DNA of 64,000 nt from Limosilactobacillus portuensis (GTDB lineage: Bacteria > Bacillota > Bacilli > Lactobacillales > Lactobacillaceae): the NCBI RefSeq assembly GCF_014838735.1, contig NZ_JABUXQ010000001.1, positions 1 to 64,000 on the forward strand, given 5' to 3'. The notes beneath the pieces were generated by a model that worked only from the letters and a program-made list of their open reading frames with translations, made no database searches and had not been told where the DNA came from. The position numbers and the translations under genes are program-made. Positions 10,189-18,464 of the stretch are shown piece by piece; position 1 is the first letter of the stretch; each line of letters starts with the position of its first letter.

Positions 10189-10228
10189 CGGTAGCAGGTG
10201 GCCCCAAAGCGGTACCTGTTGCCGTTTT
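10189..10228 (+). terminator. secA-prfB intergenic hairpin, possible terminator or attenuator
   Basis: An 11-bp stem (CGGTAGCAGGT/ACCTGTTGCCG, with two G-T pairs) is followed by TTTTGGTTT. The T-run is broken, so some readthrough into prfB is likely. Confidence 0.5.
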
Positions 10229-10257
10229 GGTTTAAATTAAATATTGGAGGAACCGTT

Positions 10258-11374
10258 TTGGAACTTAGTGAAGCAAAGAAAAAAGTAGAAGTAATGCAAC
10301 AAGAAGTTGCCCGCTTCGGGAGGTCTCTTTGACCTCGATGCTTTAGATGAAAGTATTGCAGAAAATGAACAAAAAATGGCTGAACCTGGTTTTTGGGATG
10401 ATAATGTTGCAGCACAAAAAGTAATTAATGCAAATAATGAATTAAAGGATAAGCGCGACACATTTGTAAAATTGCGGGACAATATTGGTAATCTGCAAAC
10501 GTCAATCGAGCTGTTGGAATTAGAACCTGATGATGAGTTACAGAGTGAATTTGAAAAATCGTTTAGTGAAACACAGAAAGAACTAGAGCAATACCGGTTA
10601 AATCAGTTGCTTGACGGCGAGTATGATGCGAAAAACGCGATTCTGGAAATTCATCCGGGAGCCGGAGGAACAGAAGCTCAGGACTGGGGAGCAATGTTGT
10701 TACGGATGTATGTTCGTTGGGGTGAACAACATGGCTTTAATGTTGAGACTGCAAGCTATGAAGCAGGGGAAGAAGCCGGCATTAAAAGTGTTACCCTGTT
10801 AATTAAGGGACATAATGCATTTGGTTACTTAAGAAGTGAAAAGGGTGTTCACCGCCTTGTCCGAATTTCACCATTTGATGCGGCAGGCCGGCGACACACT
10901 TCATTTGCCTCGGTTGATGTGATGCCTGAACTTGATGAGAGTGTGAATATTGACATTGATCCTTCCGATCTTCGGGCTGATACTTTTCGTTCAAGCGGGG
11001 CTGGTGGTCAGCACATTAATAAGACCGAATCAGCAGTCCGAATTACTCATATTCCTACGGGGATTGTTACTTCTTCTCAAGCAGAACGATCCCAGTTGCA
11101 AAATCGGGTAACCGCAATGAACATGTTGAAGTCAAAACTGTATGAATTAGAGGAAGAAAAGAAGGCAAAAAAGCGAGCTGAAATTGAAGGGGAACAGCTT
11201 GAAATCGGTTGGGGTTCCCAGATTCGCTCCTATGTCTTCCACCCTTATACTTTAGTTAAGGATAACCGGAGTGGTCATGAGACGCATAATGGACAAGCGG
11301 TCATGGATGGTGATCTGGATCCATTTATTAATGCCTATCTTCAATGGAAATTAAGTCAGAAGAATCCTCAGTAA
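10258..11374 (+). CDS. prfB: peptide chain release factor 2, made by programmed +1 frameshift
   Basis: RF2 releases proteins at UGA and UAA codons. Translation starts at a TTG (10258), 7 bases after GGAGG, and encodes 24 residues ending ARFGRSL before an in-frame TGA at 10330-10332. The slippery CTT-TGA-C with an upstream GGGAGG Shine-Dalgarno-like stimulator is the known autoregulatory +1 frameshift site: low RF2 lets the ribosome slip and continue as DLDALDE. The product is 371 residues, normal for RF2. It has the GGQ motif (SGAGGQHINKTESAVR) and the SPF tripeptide that reads the stop codon (RISPFDAAGRR). A conceptual translation that ignores the slip would start too late, at 10307. Confidence 0.95.
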
Positions 11375-11432
11375 ATCTAATTGCAGTTACCGGAAAAACA
11401 CAGTAAGATTAAGCTATTAGGAGGGATGAACT

Positions 11433-11759
11433 ATGTCAAAAAAGCTAACTCGATCCTACGATGATCGGTGGCTAGCTGGAGTCCTTAGTGGATTTGCTAA
11501 GTATTTCAATACTAAGCCGCTTTACTTGCGGATTGCCTATATTCTCTTTACCGCAATTACCGGGATCATTCCTGGAGTTATTGTTTACATTGTTTTACTG
11601 GCAATTATCCCACCCGATCCAGCCCATCCCGGAATTGCTGGTCTCTTTAAGACGTTTGCTGATTTAACGTCAACCCCGCAAAAAACGCGGGATTCACAAG
11701 GAAGACGGCAATTAACTGATGTTGAAGAGAAAGATATAAAGAAGAATGGACGGTCGTAG
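11433..11759 (+). CDS. pspC: PspC-domain membrane protein
   Basis: A 108-residue protein whose first 60 residues are a PspC domain (KKLTRSYDDRWLAGVLSGFAKYF, then one strong membrane helix ending in IPPDP). The remaining tail is hydrophilic. PspC proteins belong to phage-shock or cell-envelope-stress systems; in Firmicutes they are often next to a YvlD-like protein, as here. The start ATG at 11433 follows AGGAGGGATGAACT. The stop codon TAG directly abuts the next ATG. Confidence 0.85.
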   Translation: MSKKLTRSYDDRWLAGVLSGFAKYFNTKPLYLRIAYILFTAITGIIPGVIVYIVLLAIIPPDPAHPGIAGLFKTFADLTSTPQKTRDSQGRRQLTDVEEKDIKKNGRS

Positions 11760-12113
11760 ATGGAATTTATCAAACGTGTAATAATAGATACAATTCTCTT
11801 TATTGCATTAGCCGGTCTCTTTTCGCGGACTGGAATGTTCTATGTCAACAGTGTGGGAACTGCCTTGCTAGCAAGTGCTGTTTTAGCAGTGTTGAATGTG
11901 TTAGTAAAACCAATTTTGTTAATACTATCGTTGCCCATTAATGTGCTTACCTTAGGATTGTTTAGTATTGTGATTAACGCCCTGATGTTACAGTTAACAT
12001 CATCCTTTGTCGGATCATATTATTTTCACTTCTCATCCTTTGGCTCAGCAATGTTGATTGCAATTGTTATGTCGATTTGCAATGTGATTATTTCCGATCA
12101 CATTAATAATTAG
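11760..12113 (+). CDS. yvlD: YvlD/phage-holin family 4 membrane protein
   Basis: A 117-residue hydrophobic protein with four predicted membrane helices, of the YvlD (phage holin family 4, DUF360-like) group. The conserved part is ASAVLAVLNVLVKPILLILSLPINVLTLGLF. The holin name reflects the family label, not proven lysis activity. It starts immediately after pspC and shares its transcript; such pairs are usually part of the LiaR/Psp-like envelope-stress response (inference for this organism). Confidence 0.82.
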   Translation: MEFIKRVIIDTILFIALAGLFSRTGMFYVNSVGTALLASAVLAVLNVLVKPILLILSLPINVLTLGLFSIVINALMLQLTSSFVGSYYFHFSSFGSAMLIAIVMSICNVIISDHINN

Positions 12114-12129
12114 TGAAGGAGTGGAAATA

Positions 12130-13089
12130 GTGGCAGATCATATTACTGTTAAAGAACTTGTTGATAATGTTCGGTTAAAAGTTTTACAGGGTGAGGAATA
12201 TCTTCAACGGCCAATTACTACTAGTGATATTTCACGGCCGGCCCTTGAATTCGCTGGTTATTTTAAACACTACCCTGCAATGCGGATTCAATTATTAGGG
12301 ATTACTGAAACGTCCTTTGCCAAAGATTTAACTCACGAAAAGCGCGAGAAATATTTAACGAAAATGTGTGCCCCTCAGACGCCATGTTTCGTTATTTCAA
12401 CTAACTTACCGATTCCTGCAGAACTGCAAGTCGCTGCTAAAAATGCTAAAATTCCTATTTTAGGAACCCACCTAACGTCATCACAAATTTTGAGTAACAT
12501 GACTTCCTATCTCCTTGGGCGACTAGCACCGCGGCAGTCTTTACACGGTGTTCTTGTTGATATTAATGGTGTTGGGGTCTTAATTACTGGTGATTCGGGA
12601 GTGGGAAAGAGTGAAACTGCTCTTGAATTAGTTCGTCGGGGTCACCGGTTAGTAGCTGATGACCGGGTGGAAGTTTATGCCCGTGATGAACAAACCCTTG
12701 TTGGTAAGGCACCAGCAATTTTAAAGCACCTTATGGAAATTCGGGGTATTGGAATTATTGATGTTTCTACTCTTTATGGGACTGGAGCAATTATGCCAAG
12801 TGATGTTATTAACCTGATTGTTCACTTGGAAACGTGGACTCCAGATGTTCAGTTTGACCGGTTAGGCGATCGGGGCGATAAGCAGACAATTCAAGGCGTA
12901 ATTGTTCCCAAGGTTTCTGTTCCCGTTAAGACTGGGCGGAATTTAGCAATTATCATTGAATCTGCTGCAATGAACTACCGGGCAGAAACAATGGGGTATG
13001 ATGCCACCAAGACATTCGATGATAATTTGAACCGGTTAATTAAGCAGAATTCTGCACGGGATACAAAGGAAAAGCAAAGCAATGATTAA
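12130..13089 (+). CDS. hprK: HPr kinase/phosphorylase
   Basis: A 319-residue bifunctional enzyme that phosphorylates HPr on Ser46 and removes the phosphate, thereby driving CcpA-mediated carbon control. The N-terminal domain is followed by Walker A GDSGVGKSE at 154-162 and the HprK signature LMEIRGIGIIDV near 201-212. I chose the GTG at 12130 because AAGGAG lies 7 bases upstream; a GTG at 12121 overlaps that site. It overlaps lgt by 8 bases, the classic hprK-lgt coupling. A cre site before gap (33664) is a likely downstream target of this circuit. Confidence 0.95.
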   Translation: MADHITVKELVDNVRLKVLQGEEYLQRPITTSDISRPALEFAGYFKHYPAMRIQLLGITETSFAKDLTHEKREKYLTKMCAPQTPCFVISTNLPIPAELQVAAKNAKIPILGTHLTSSQILSNMTSYLLGRLAPRQSLHGVLVDINGVGVLITGDSGVGKSETALELVRRGHRLVADDRVEVYARDEQTLVGKAPAILKHLMEIRGIGIIDVSTLYGTGAIMPSDVINLIVHLETWTPDVQFDRLGDRGDKQTIQGVIVPKVSVPVKTGRNLAIIIESAAMNYRAETMGYDATKTFDDNLNRLIKQNSARDTKEKQSND

Positions 13090-13906
13090 TTTAAGCTTAC
13101 CGCTTCTGGCACTTAACCCAATTGCCTTCAATCTTGGACCAATTCAAGTTCACTGGTATGGAATTATTATTGCGACTGGAGTTGTTCTCGCGTTAATTCT
13201 TTCGGTACGTGAGGGACAACGACGAGGTATCAATGAGGATTATTTCTATGATTACCTTTTATGGGCGTTACCGATTGCGGTTATTTGTGCCCGTTTCTAT
13301 TACGTTATTTTTCAGTGGGGTTATTATTCACACCATCCTGCAGAAATTATTGCAATTTGGGACGGTGGAATTGCGATCTATGGAGCGATTCTTGGTGGAA
13401 TCCTCACACTATACTTTTTCTGTCGTGCTCGTCGAATTTCAATGTGGACAATGATGGATGTTATTTCACCAGCGTTGATTATGGCTCAGGGAATTGGTCG
13501 CTGGGGAAACTTCATGAATCAAGAAGCATTCGGGGCAATTACTAGCCGTGCAGCATTAATTAGCCAGCATATACCAATGTGGATTATTAACCAAATGGAT
13601 ATTGGAAATCACTATCGCGTACCGACTTTCTTGTATGAGTCGTTATGGGATCTTAGTGGATTTGCCCTATTAATACTGTTGCGTCACCGCCACCACCTAT
13701 TCAAGCGAGGAGAAGTTTTCTTGACCTATGTTATGTGGTATTCCGTGGGGCGGTTCTTCATTGAAGGAATGCGAACAGATAGTTTAATGATCGGCAATAC
13801 AATTCGAGTGTCACAAACGTTATCATTAATCTTTTTCGTTGTGGCACTAGTTACCTTAATCGTTAGAAGGCGACGGATAGATCTTCCGTGGTATGTAAAT
13901 CAATAG
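13082..13906 (+). CDS. lgt: prolipoprotein diacylglyceryl transferase
   Basis: A 274-residue membrane enzyme with about seven helices that transfers diacylglycerol from phosphatidylglycerol to the lipobox cysteine of prelipoproteins. The HWYGI motif is at about residue 24, the essential arginine in the signature GRWGNFMNQEAFG near 139-151, and EGMRTDS near 232. Part of the hprK-lgt-gpsA-galU-trxB run. Confidence 0.96.
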   Translation: MINLSLPLLALNPIAFNLGPIQVHWYGIIIATGVVLALILSVREGQRRGINEDYFYDYLLWALPIAVICARFYYVIFQWGYYSHHPAEIIAIWDGGIAIYGAILGGILTLYFFCRARRISMWTMMDVISPALIMAQGIGRWGNFMNQEAFGAITSRAALISQHIPMWIINQMDIGNHYRVPTFLYESLWDLSGFALLILLRHRHHLFKRGEVFLTYVMWYSVGRFFIEGMRTDSLMIGNTIRVSQTLSLIFFVVALVTLIVRRRRIDLPWYVNQ

Positions 13907-13931
13907 TTTAATTTGTTAAAGGAGAAGAATT

Positions 13932-14948
13932 ATGGCTGAACAAATTGCAGTTTTAGGAGCAGGTTCGTGGGGAAGTACATTGGCAAATATGTTGGTTGAA
14001 AACGGTCATGACGTTAAGCTGTGGTCACGTAATCAAGAACAGGTTGACCAATTAAATAATGAGCATGTAAATCCTCATTACATGAAGGATCTTGTTTATT
14101 CGGACAAGTTAGTGGCAACTTCTGACATGGCAGATGCAGTTAAGGGTGCTCAGGTGATTTTGATTGTTATTCCGACTAAGGGACTTCGCCAGGTAGCGGG
14201 CCAACTCAATAAAATTCTGGAGCAGAATAATCAACGGCCATTAATTGTTCATGCCACTAAAGGGTTGGAACAAAATACTTATAAGCGGCCTTCTGAAATG
14301 TTAATGGAAGAAATAAATGAAGAAAATCGGCGAGACATTGTTGTATTGTCTGGTCCTAGCCATGCCGAAGATGTTGCAATTAAGGATATGACTGCTGTGA
14401 CTGCTGCATGCGCTAACATCAATGATGCGGATAAGATTCAGAAGCTTTTTAGCAACAACTACTTCCGGGTTTACACGAATAATGACGTCATTGGTGCGGA
14501 ATTTGGTGCTGCCCTGAAAAACATTATTGCGATTGGTGCAGGGGCACTTCAGGGACTCGGTTACCATGATAATGCTAGTGCGGCATTAATTACTCGGGGA
14601 CTTGCTGAAATTCGGCGTCTTGGTGTAGCGTTCGGTGCTAATCCGATGACTTTTATTGGCCTTTCCGGTGTTGGTGACCTTGTCGTTACCGCAACTAGTA
14701 AGAACTCACGGAATTGGCGTGCAGGCTATCAATTAGGCCAAGGGAGAAAGCTTGACGATGTAATTGAACATATGGGAATGGTAATCGAAGGAGTATATAC
14801 TACCAAAGCGGCCCACGAGCTAAGCCTCAAGCGTCAAGTTAAGATGCCAATTACTGATGCCCTATACCGGGTTCTGTATGAGGGTGAGGACATAAAAAAC
14901 GCAATTTCCCAGCTGATGAGCCGAGATCTTACTTCAGAAATTGAATAA
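13932..14948 (+). CDS. gpsA: glycerol-3-phosphate dehydrogenase [NAD(P)+]
   Basis: A 338-residue cytoplasmic enzyme that reduces dihydroxyacetone phosphate to sn-glycerol-3-phosphate for phospholipids and teichoic acids. The N-terminal Rossmann motif GAGSWGS is at residues 8-14, the GPSHAEDV block near 143, and the catalytic-lysine segment AALKNIIAIGAG near 193. The ATG at 13932 follows AAAGGAGAAGAATT. It sits between lgt and galU, all linked to envelope lipids and polymers. Confidence 0.96.
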   Translation: MAEQIAVLGAGSWGSTLANMLVENGHDVKLWSRNQEQVDQLNNEHVNPHYMKDLVYSDKLVATSDMADAVKGAQVILIVIPTKGLRQVAGQLNKILEQNNQRPLIVHATKGLEQNTYKRPSEMLMEEINEENRRDIVVLSGPSHAEDVAIKDMTAVTAACANINDADKIQKLFSNNYFRVYTNNDVIGAEFGAALKNIIAIGAGALQGLGYHDNASAALITRGLAEIRRLGVAFGANPMTFIGLSGVGDLVVTATSKNSRNWRAGYQLGQGRKLDDVIEHMGMVIEGVYTTKAAHELSLKRQVKMPITDALYRVLYEGEDIKNAISQLMSRDLTSEIE

Positions 14949-15012
14949 GTATGGTAAAATGCATACAGTAGAGATTGGGAATTAAAAAATCTCATGGAAA
15001 GGGTTTATTATT

Positions 15013-15915
15013 ATGAAACGCGTACGTAAAGCAATTATTCCTGCTGCTGGTTTGGGGACTCGTTTTCTTCCAGCAACAAAGGCTTTAGCAAAGGAAATGC
15101 TACCAATCGTTGATAAGCCAACGATTCAATTTATTGTTGAAGAAGCTCGGAAGTCTGGGATTGAAGATATTGTTGTTGTTGATGGTAAGAACAAGCGCTC
15201 AATCGAAGATCACTTTGATTCTAACCCAGAACTTGAAGATAATTTACGGGCTAAGCATAAGAATGAGATGTTGAAGTTAGTTGAAGAAACAACCGATATT
15301 AACATTTACTTCATTCGTCAATCACATCCACGTGGTCTTGGGGATGCCGTCTTAACAGCTCGTGACTTTATTGGTGATGAACCATTTGTTGTAATGTTAG
15401 GTGATGATTTGAACAACATTAACAATGATGGTGAACCATTAACTAAGCAATTAATCGAAAGTTACGAACAAACTGGTGCATCAACCCTTGCTGTTATGCG
15501 GGTACCACATGAAGATACTGCTAAGTATGGTGTTATTAATCCAAGTAAGGAAGTCACACCAGGTCTCTTTAACGTTACTAGTTTTGTTGAAAAGCCAGAT
15601 CCAAAGAAAGCACCAAGTGACCTAGCAATCATTGGTCGGTATGTCTTTACTCCAGAAATTTTTGATGTTTTAGCAAAGACTAAGCCTGGTAAGGGTGGCG
15701 AAATTCAATTAACTGATGCAATTGATACTCTTAACCAAACTCAACGGGTCTTTGCTCGTGAATACATGGGTGACCGTTATGATGTTGGTAACAAGTTTGG
15801 TTGGGTTAAGACTAACATCGAATATGGGTTGAAGCACCCACAAGTTAAGGACGAACTTCGTCAATACATCAAAGAACTTGGCACCAAGTTTGAAGCTGAG
15901 GATAAGAAAAAGTAG
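15013..15915 (+). CDS. galU: UTP-glucose-1-phosphate uridylyltransferase
   Basis: A 300-residue nucleotidyltransferase that makes UDP-glucose from UTP and glucose-1-phosphate. The N-terminal nucleotide loop is [19 protein letters not shown] (residues about 10-28), with the VEKP block near 193 and the GDDLNN metal site near 133. Codon use is strongly biased, suggesting high expression. The product of PgcA (18465) is its substrate. A TGG-TAAAAT extended -10 element lies about 60 bases before the start. Confidence 0.96.
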   Translation: MKRVRKAIIPAAGLGTRFLPATKALAKEMLPIVDKPTIQFIVEEARKSGIEDIVVVDGKNKRSIEDHFDSNPELEDNLRAKHKNEMLKLVEETTDINIYFIRQSHPRGLGDAVLTARDFIGDEPFVVMLGDDLNNINNDGEPLTKQLIESYEQTGASTLAVMRVPHEDTAKYGVINPSKEVTPGLFNVTSFVEKPDPKKAPSDLAIIGRYVFTPEIFDVLAKTKPGKGGEIQLTDAIDTLNQTQRVFAREYMGDRYDVGNKFGWVKTNIEYGLKHPQVKDELRQYIKELGTKFEAEDKKK

Positions 15916-16035
15916 AACGTGAGCAGGCTTAAAAGAGCCCTAGAGACATAGTAGCAGGTGACCGTTAGACGGAGGTGGCGGTCGCGATGAACTCCTTTAG
16001 ACACAGTAACAGTATAGAAAAAGTAAGCATAGTGA
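15916..16035. other. galU-trxB spacer with weak hairpin potential
   Basis: The spacer contains no supportable reading frame. A GACCG/CGGTC hairpin can form around 15959-15982. On the minus strand a CTACTATGTC string resembles the tail of repeat family B, but the rest does not fit, so I do not call it a copy. Confidence 0.3.
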
Positions 16036-16064
16036 TAGACAATAACAGTGAAACAAGTTATCAT
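16036..16064 (+). promoter_or_regulatory. promoter of trxB
   Basis: TAGACA, 17 bases, TATCAT, 40 bases before the trxB start. This suggests trxB is transcribed separately from galU. Confidence 0.6.
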
Positions 16065-16103
16065 GAATAATAATTAAATTGTGTACTAAGGAGGAGCTTT
16101 AAA

Positions 16104-17042
16104 ATGGCTAACAAGGACCGTTATGATGTAGTAGTAATTGGTGCCGGACCCGGTGGAATGACTGCGGCAATGTATGCTTCACGGGCTAACTTATCCGTCT
16201 TAATGCTCGATCGCGGAATTTATGGCGGTAATTTGAATAATACGGCAACGATCGAAAACTATACTGGTTTTAAGAGTATTAAAGGACCAGAGCTTGCTCA
16301 ACAGATGTATGATGGTTCGGTTCAGTTTGGTGCTGAATATGCTTATGGAACTGTAACTAAGGTTGAAGTGAATGCTGATGGGACCAAAACAGTTTCCACT
16401 GATATGGATGAACAATTTATTGCTAAGGCAATTGTAATCGCAACAGGATCTGAGCAGCGTCACTTAGGAGTTCCTGGTGAAGAAGAATTTAGCGGTCGTG
16501 GTGTTTCGTATTGTGCTGTCTGTGATGGTGCTTTCTTTAAGGATAAACCTCTGATCGTTGTTGGTGGTGGTGATTCTGCTGTTGAAGAGGGAATGTACCT
16601 TGCTAATTTAGCATCTCAAGTAACAGTTTTAGTTCGTGGTGATAAGCTTCGCGCGCAACCAATGCTCCAAGATGAAGCAAGGAAAAACGATAAAATGAAG
16701 TTTATCTTTAATACTAGCGTAACTGAGATTGTCGGTAACGATACAAAGGTTACTGGTGTCAAAACCCACAACAACCAAACTGGTGAAGATGGAACTATGG
16801 CTGCAGATGGGATCTTTATTTATGTTGGGAACGTGCCAATGACAAAGCAGTTTACCTCATTAGGTATTCTTGACGATGCAGGGTGGGTTAAGACTGATAA
16901 CACGATGAAGACAGCAGTTCCTGGGATCTTTGCTGTCGGTGATGTTCGTGACACACCATTACGACAGATTGCAACGGCTGTTGGTGATGGTTCAATCGCC
17001 GGACAACAGGTCTACCAATATATTCAATCATTAGAAAAGTAA
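16104..17042 (+). CDS. trxB: thioredoxin reductase
   Basis: A 312-residue FAD- and NADPH-dependent flavoenzyme that keeps thioredoxin reduced. The FAD motif GAGPGG is at 13-18, the redox-active pair is C137-A-V-C140, the NADPH motif is GGGDSAVEEG near 153-162, and the C-terminal FAD block GIFAVGDVRD follows. The ATG at 16104 follows AAGGAGGAGC. A terminator follows, closing the hprK-to-trxB region. Confidence 0.95.
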   Translation: MANKDRYDVVVIGAGPGGMTAAMYASRANLSVLMLDRGIYGGNLNNTATIENYTGFKSIKGPELAQQMYDGSVQFGAEYAYGTVTKVEVNADGTKTVSTDMDEQFIAKAIVIATGSEQRHLGVPGEEEFSGRGVSYCAVCDGAFFKDKPLIVVGGGDSAVEEGMYLANLASQVTVLVRGDKLRAQPMLQDEARKNDKMKFIFNTSVTEIVGNDTKVTGVKTHNNQTGEDGTMAADGIFIYVGNVPMTKQFTSLGILDDAGWVKTDNTMKTAVPGIFAVGDVRDTPLRQIATAVGDGSIAGQQVYQYIQSLEK

Positions 17043-17063
17043 ATAATTTAATCACTGGAGAAC

Positions 17064-17111
17064 GGGAGCATGACAGAAGCTATTTAAAGTATGTGTCATC
17101 TCCCTTTTCTT
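17064..17111 (+). terminator. trxB terminator
   Basis: The stem GGGAG(c)ATGACA/TGTCATCTCCC has a single bulged C and is followed by TTTTCTTATTTTC. Confidence 0.75.
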
Positions 17112-17167
17112 ATTTTCTTTTTAATTCTAAAAGGGTATAGTTATGATGAATGAGGAGGAGCACTAAA

Positions 17168-18364
17168 ATGTCAGTACCAGTGATCGCAATGCAATGTAAC
17201 TATGCGTACCTTGATAAATTATTTACTAGTTTAAAATCACTTCTTTATCATAATAGCGGCTTGAAAGTTTATATTTTAAATCCTGATATTCCTCAAGAGT
17301 GGTTTAAAAATGTTAATCAGCAGTTGAATTCAATTGGCGATAGTGTAATTGACTTGAAAGTGGATCAATCGGTTTTCGTTGGTAGCCAAATTTCATTCAG
17401 TAATCGTTTAAATACGATGACGTTTAATAAATTATTGTTACCGAAGCTTTTACCGGGAGAAAAGGTACTGTATTTAGACAGCGATGTGATTATTAATCAT
17501 TCAATAACTACCTTACTTAACCTTGATTTTTCTGAACCAGTAGCAGCAGTTAAGGATCTTAATTCTCCAGACAGTGAAATTAATGCTGGAGTAGTGTATT
17601 TTAATAATCCAGTAATTAATCAACAACAGGGGATTGTTAATCAGTTATTGTCTGCTAGTAAACGACCTGGGTTAAAGAATGCTGATCAATCGGTTTTAAG
17701 TCAGTTCTTTTACCACCAGGCCAAATTTTTGCCCCGTACCTATAATTATGAGGTTGGAATAGAAGGTTATGCGGTCTATCACCATATTGACCGCATAATT
17801 AGCGAGCTAGCACGAATCAGTGATCCGGTAATTATTCACTTTGATTCTGACGATAAGCCCTGGAATTTACTTTCAACAGTTCGCTACCGTGAATTGTGGT
17901 GGTACTATAACGGAATGAGTATTCGGGATATTATTGATCACGTCACTTTAGGAACAAATAAGCCGCAATGGTCAAAACTTCGTGGTCCACTATTTTGTTT
18001 AACGAATAGCCAGGACTTTAGCCATTTGACCGAACTTGTGACGACCCTATCAGATTACCAATTTGAAATTGCCGCGCGAACTTCAATGGGACCAAAGCTA
18101 GTGTCACTCCTAAAGTACCCCAATGTTCGGTTATATCAGGGAATTCTTCCACAAGTAATGACAGACCGGCTTAATTGTGCAAAAGCTTATCTTGATGTTA
18201 ATCGGGGGATGAAAGACATTAAAGTAATTAGGCAGTTTCTTAAAAGCGGGAAACCAGTTCTGGCATTTAATAATACGATGAGTATGGCCGGAAATGACCA
18301 GTACTTAGTTTTCGAGAATGATCAAGTAGAAAAGATGATCGACTGGATTTGGACGATCGATTAG
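17168..18364 (+). CDS. two-domain glycosyltransferase, GT8 type
   Basis: A 398-residue glycosyltransferase. Residues 1 to about 255 form a GT8/GT-A fold with the metal-binding DSD at 104-106 (LYLDSDVII) and the NAGVVYFN block near 139-146. The C-terminal 120 residues (from about 277) resemble the accessory domain seen after GT8 domains in streptococcal and lactobacillar glycoprotein glycosyltransferases. No signal peptide is present. Acceptor unknown: a glycolipid, teichoic acid or surface protein is possible. I start at the ATG at 17168, 7-8 bases after GAGGAGGAG; an upstream in-frame ATG at 17150 overlaps that site. UDP-glucose genes galU and pgcA flank it. Confidence 0.78.
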   Translation: MSVPVIAMQCNYAYLDKLFTSLKSLLYHNSGLKVYILNPDIPQEWFKNVNQQLNSIGDSVIDLKVDQSVFVGSQISFSNRLNTMTFNKLLLPKLLPGEKVLYLDSDVIINHSITTLLNLDFSEPVAAVKDLNSPDSEINAGVVYFNNPVINQQQGIVNQLLSASKRPGLKNADQSVLSQFFYHQAKFLPRTYNYEVGIEGYAVYHHIDRIISELARISDPVIIHFDSDDKPWNLLSTVRYRELWWYYNGMSIRDIIDHVTLGTNKPQWSKLRGPLFCLTNSQDFSHLTELVTTLSDYQFEIAARTSMGPKLVSLLKYPNVRLYQGILPQVMTDRLNCAKAYLDVNRGMKDIKVIRQFLKSGKPVLAFNNTMSMAGNDQYLVFENDQVEKMIDWIWTID

Positions 18365-18464
18365 TCGGAGTAAAACTTTAGTAAAACAATGAAGTAAACG
18401 AACACAGCTACTTGATAATGAGTTATACTGATAGCAGATTATGAGAAACAAAGGAGCAATTTTG

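Noticed and set aside
10307-10330. RF2 starting at ATG-like codon 10307 without frameshift
   Set aside because: The upstream 23 codons, TTG start with GGAGG and CTT-TGA slip site reproduce the standard RF2 N-terminus.
11760-12113. Phage holin from a prophage remnant
   Set aside because: The family label covers chromosomal YvlD proteins; neighbours are pspC and hprK, and no phage genes are present.
15916-16020. Further copy of repeat family B on the minus strand
   Set aside because: Only a CTACTATGTC string matches the tail; the TT-bulge stem is not there.
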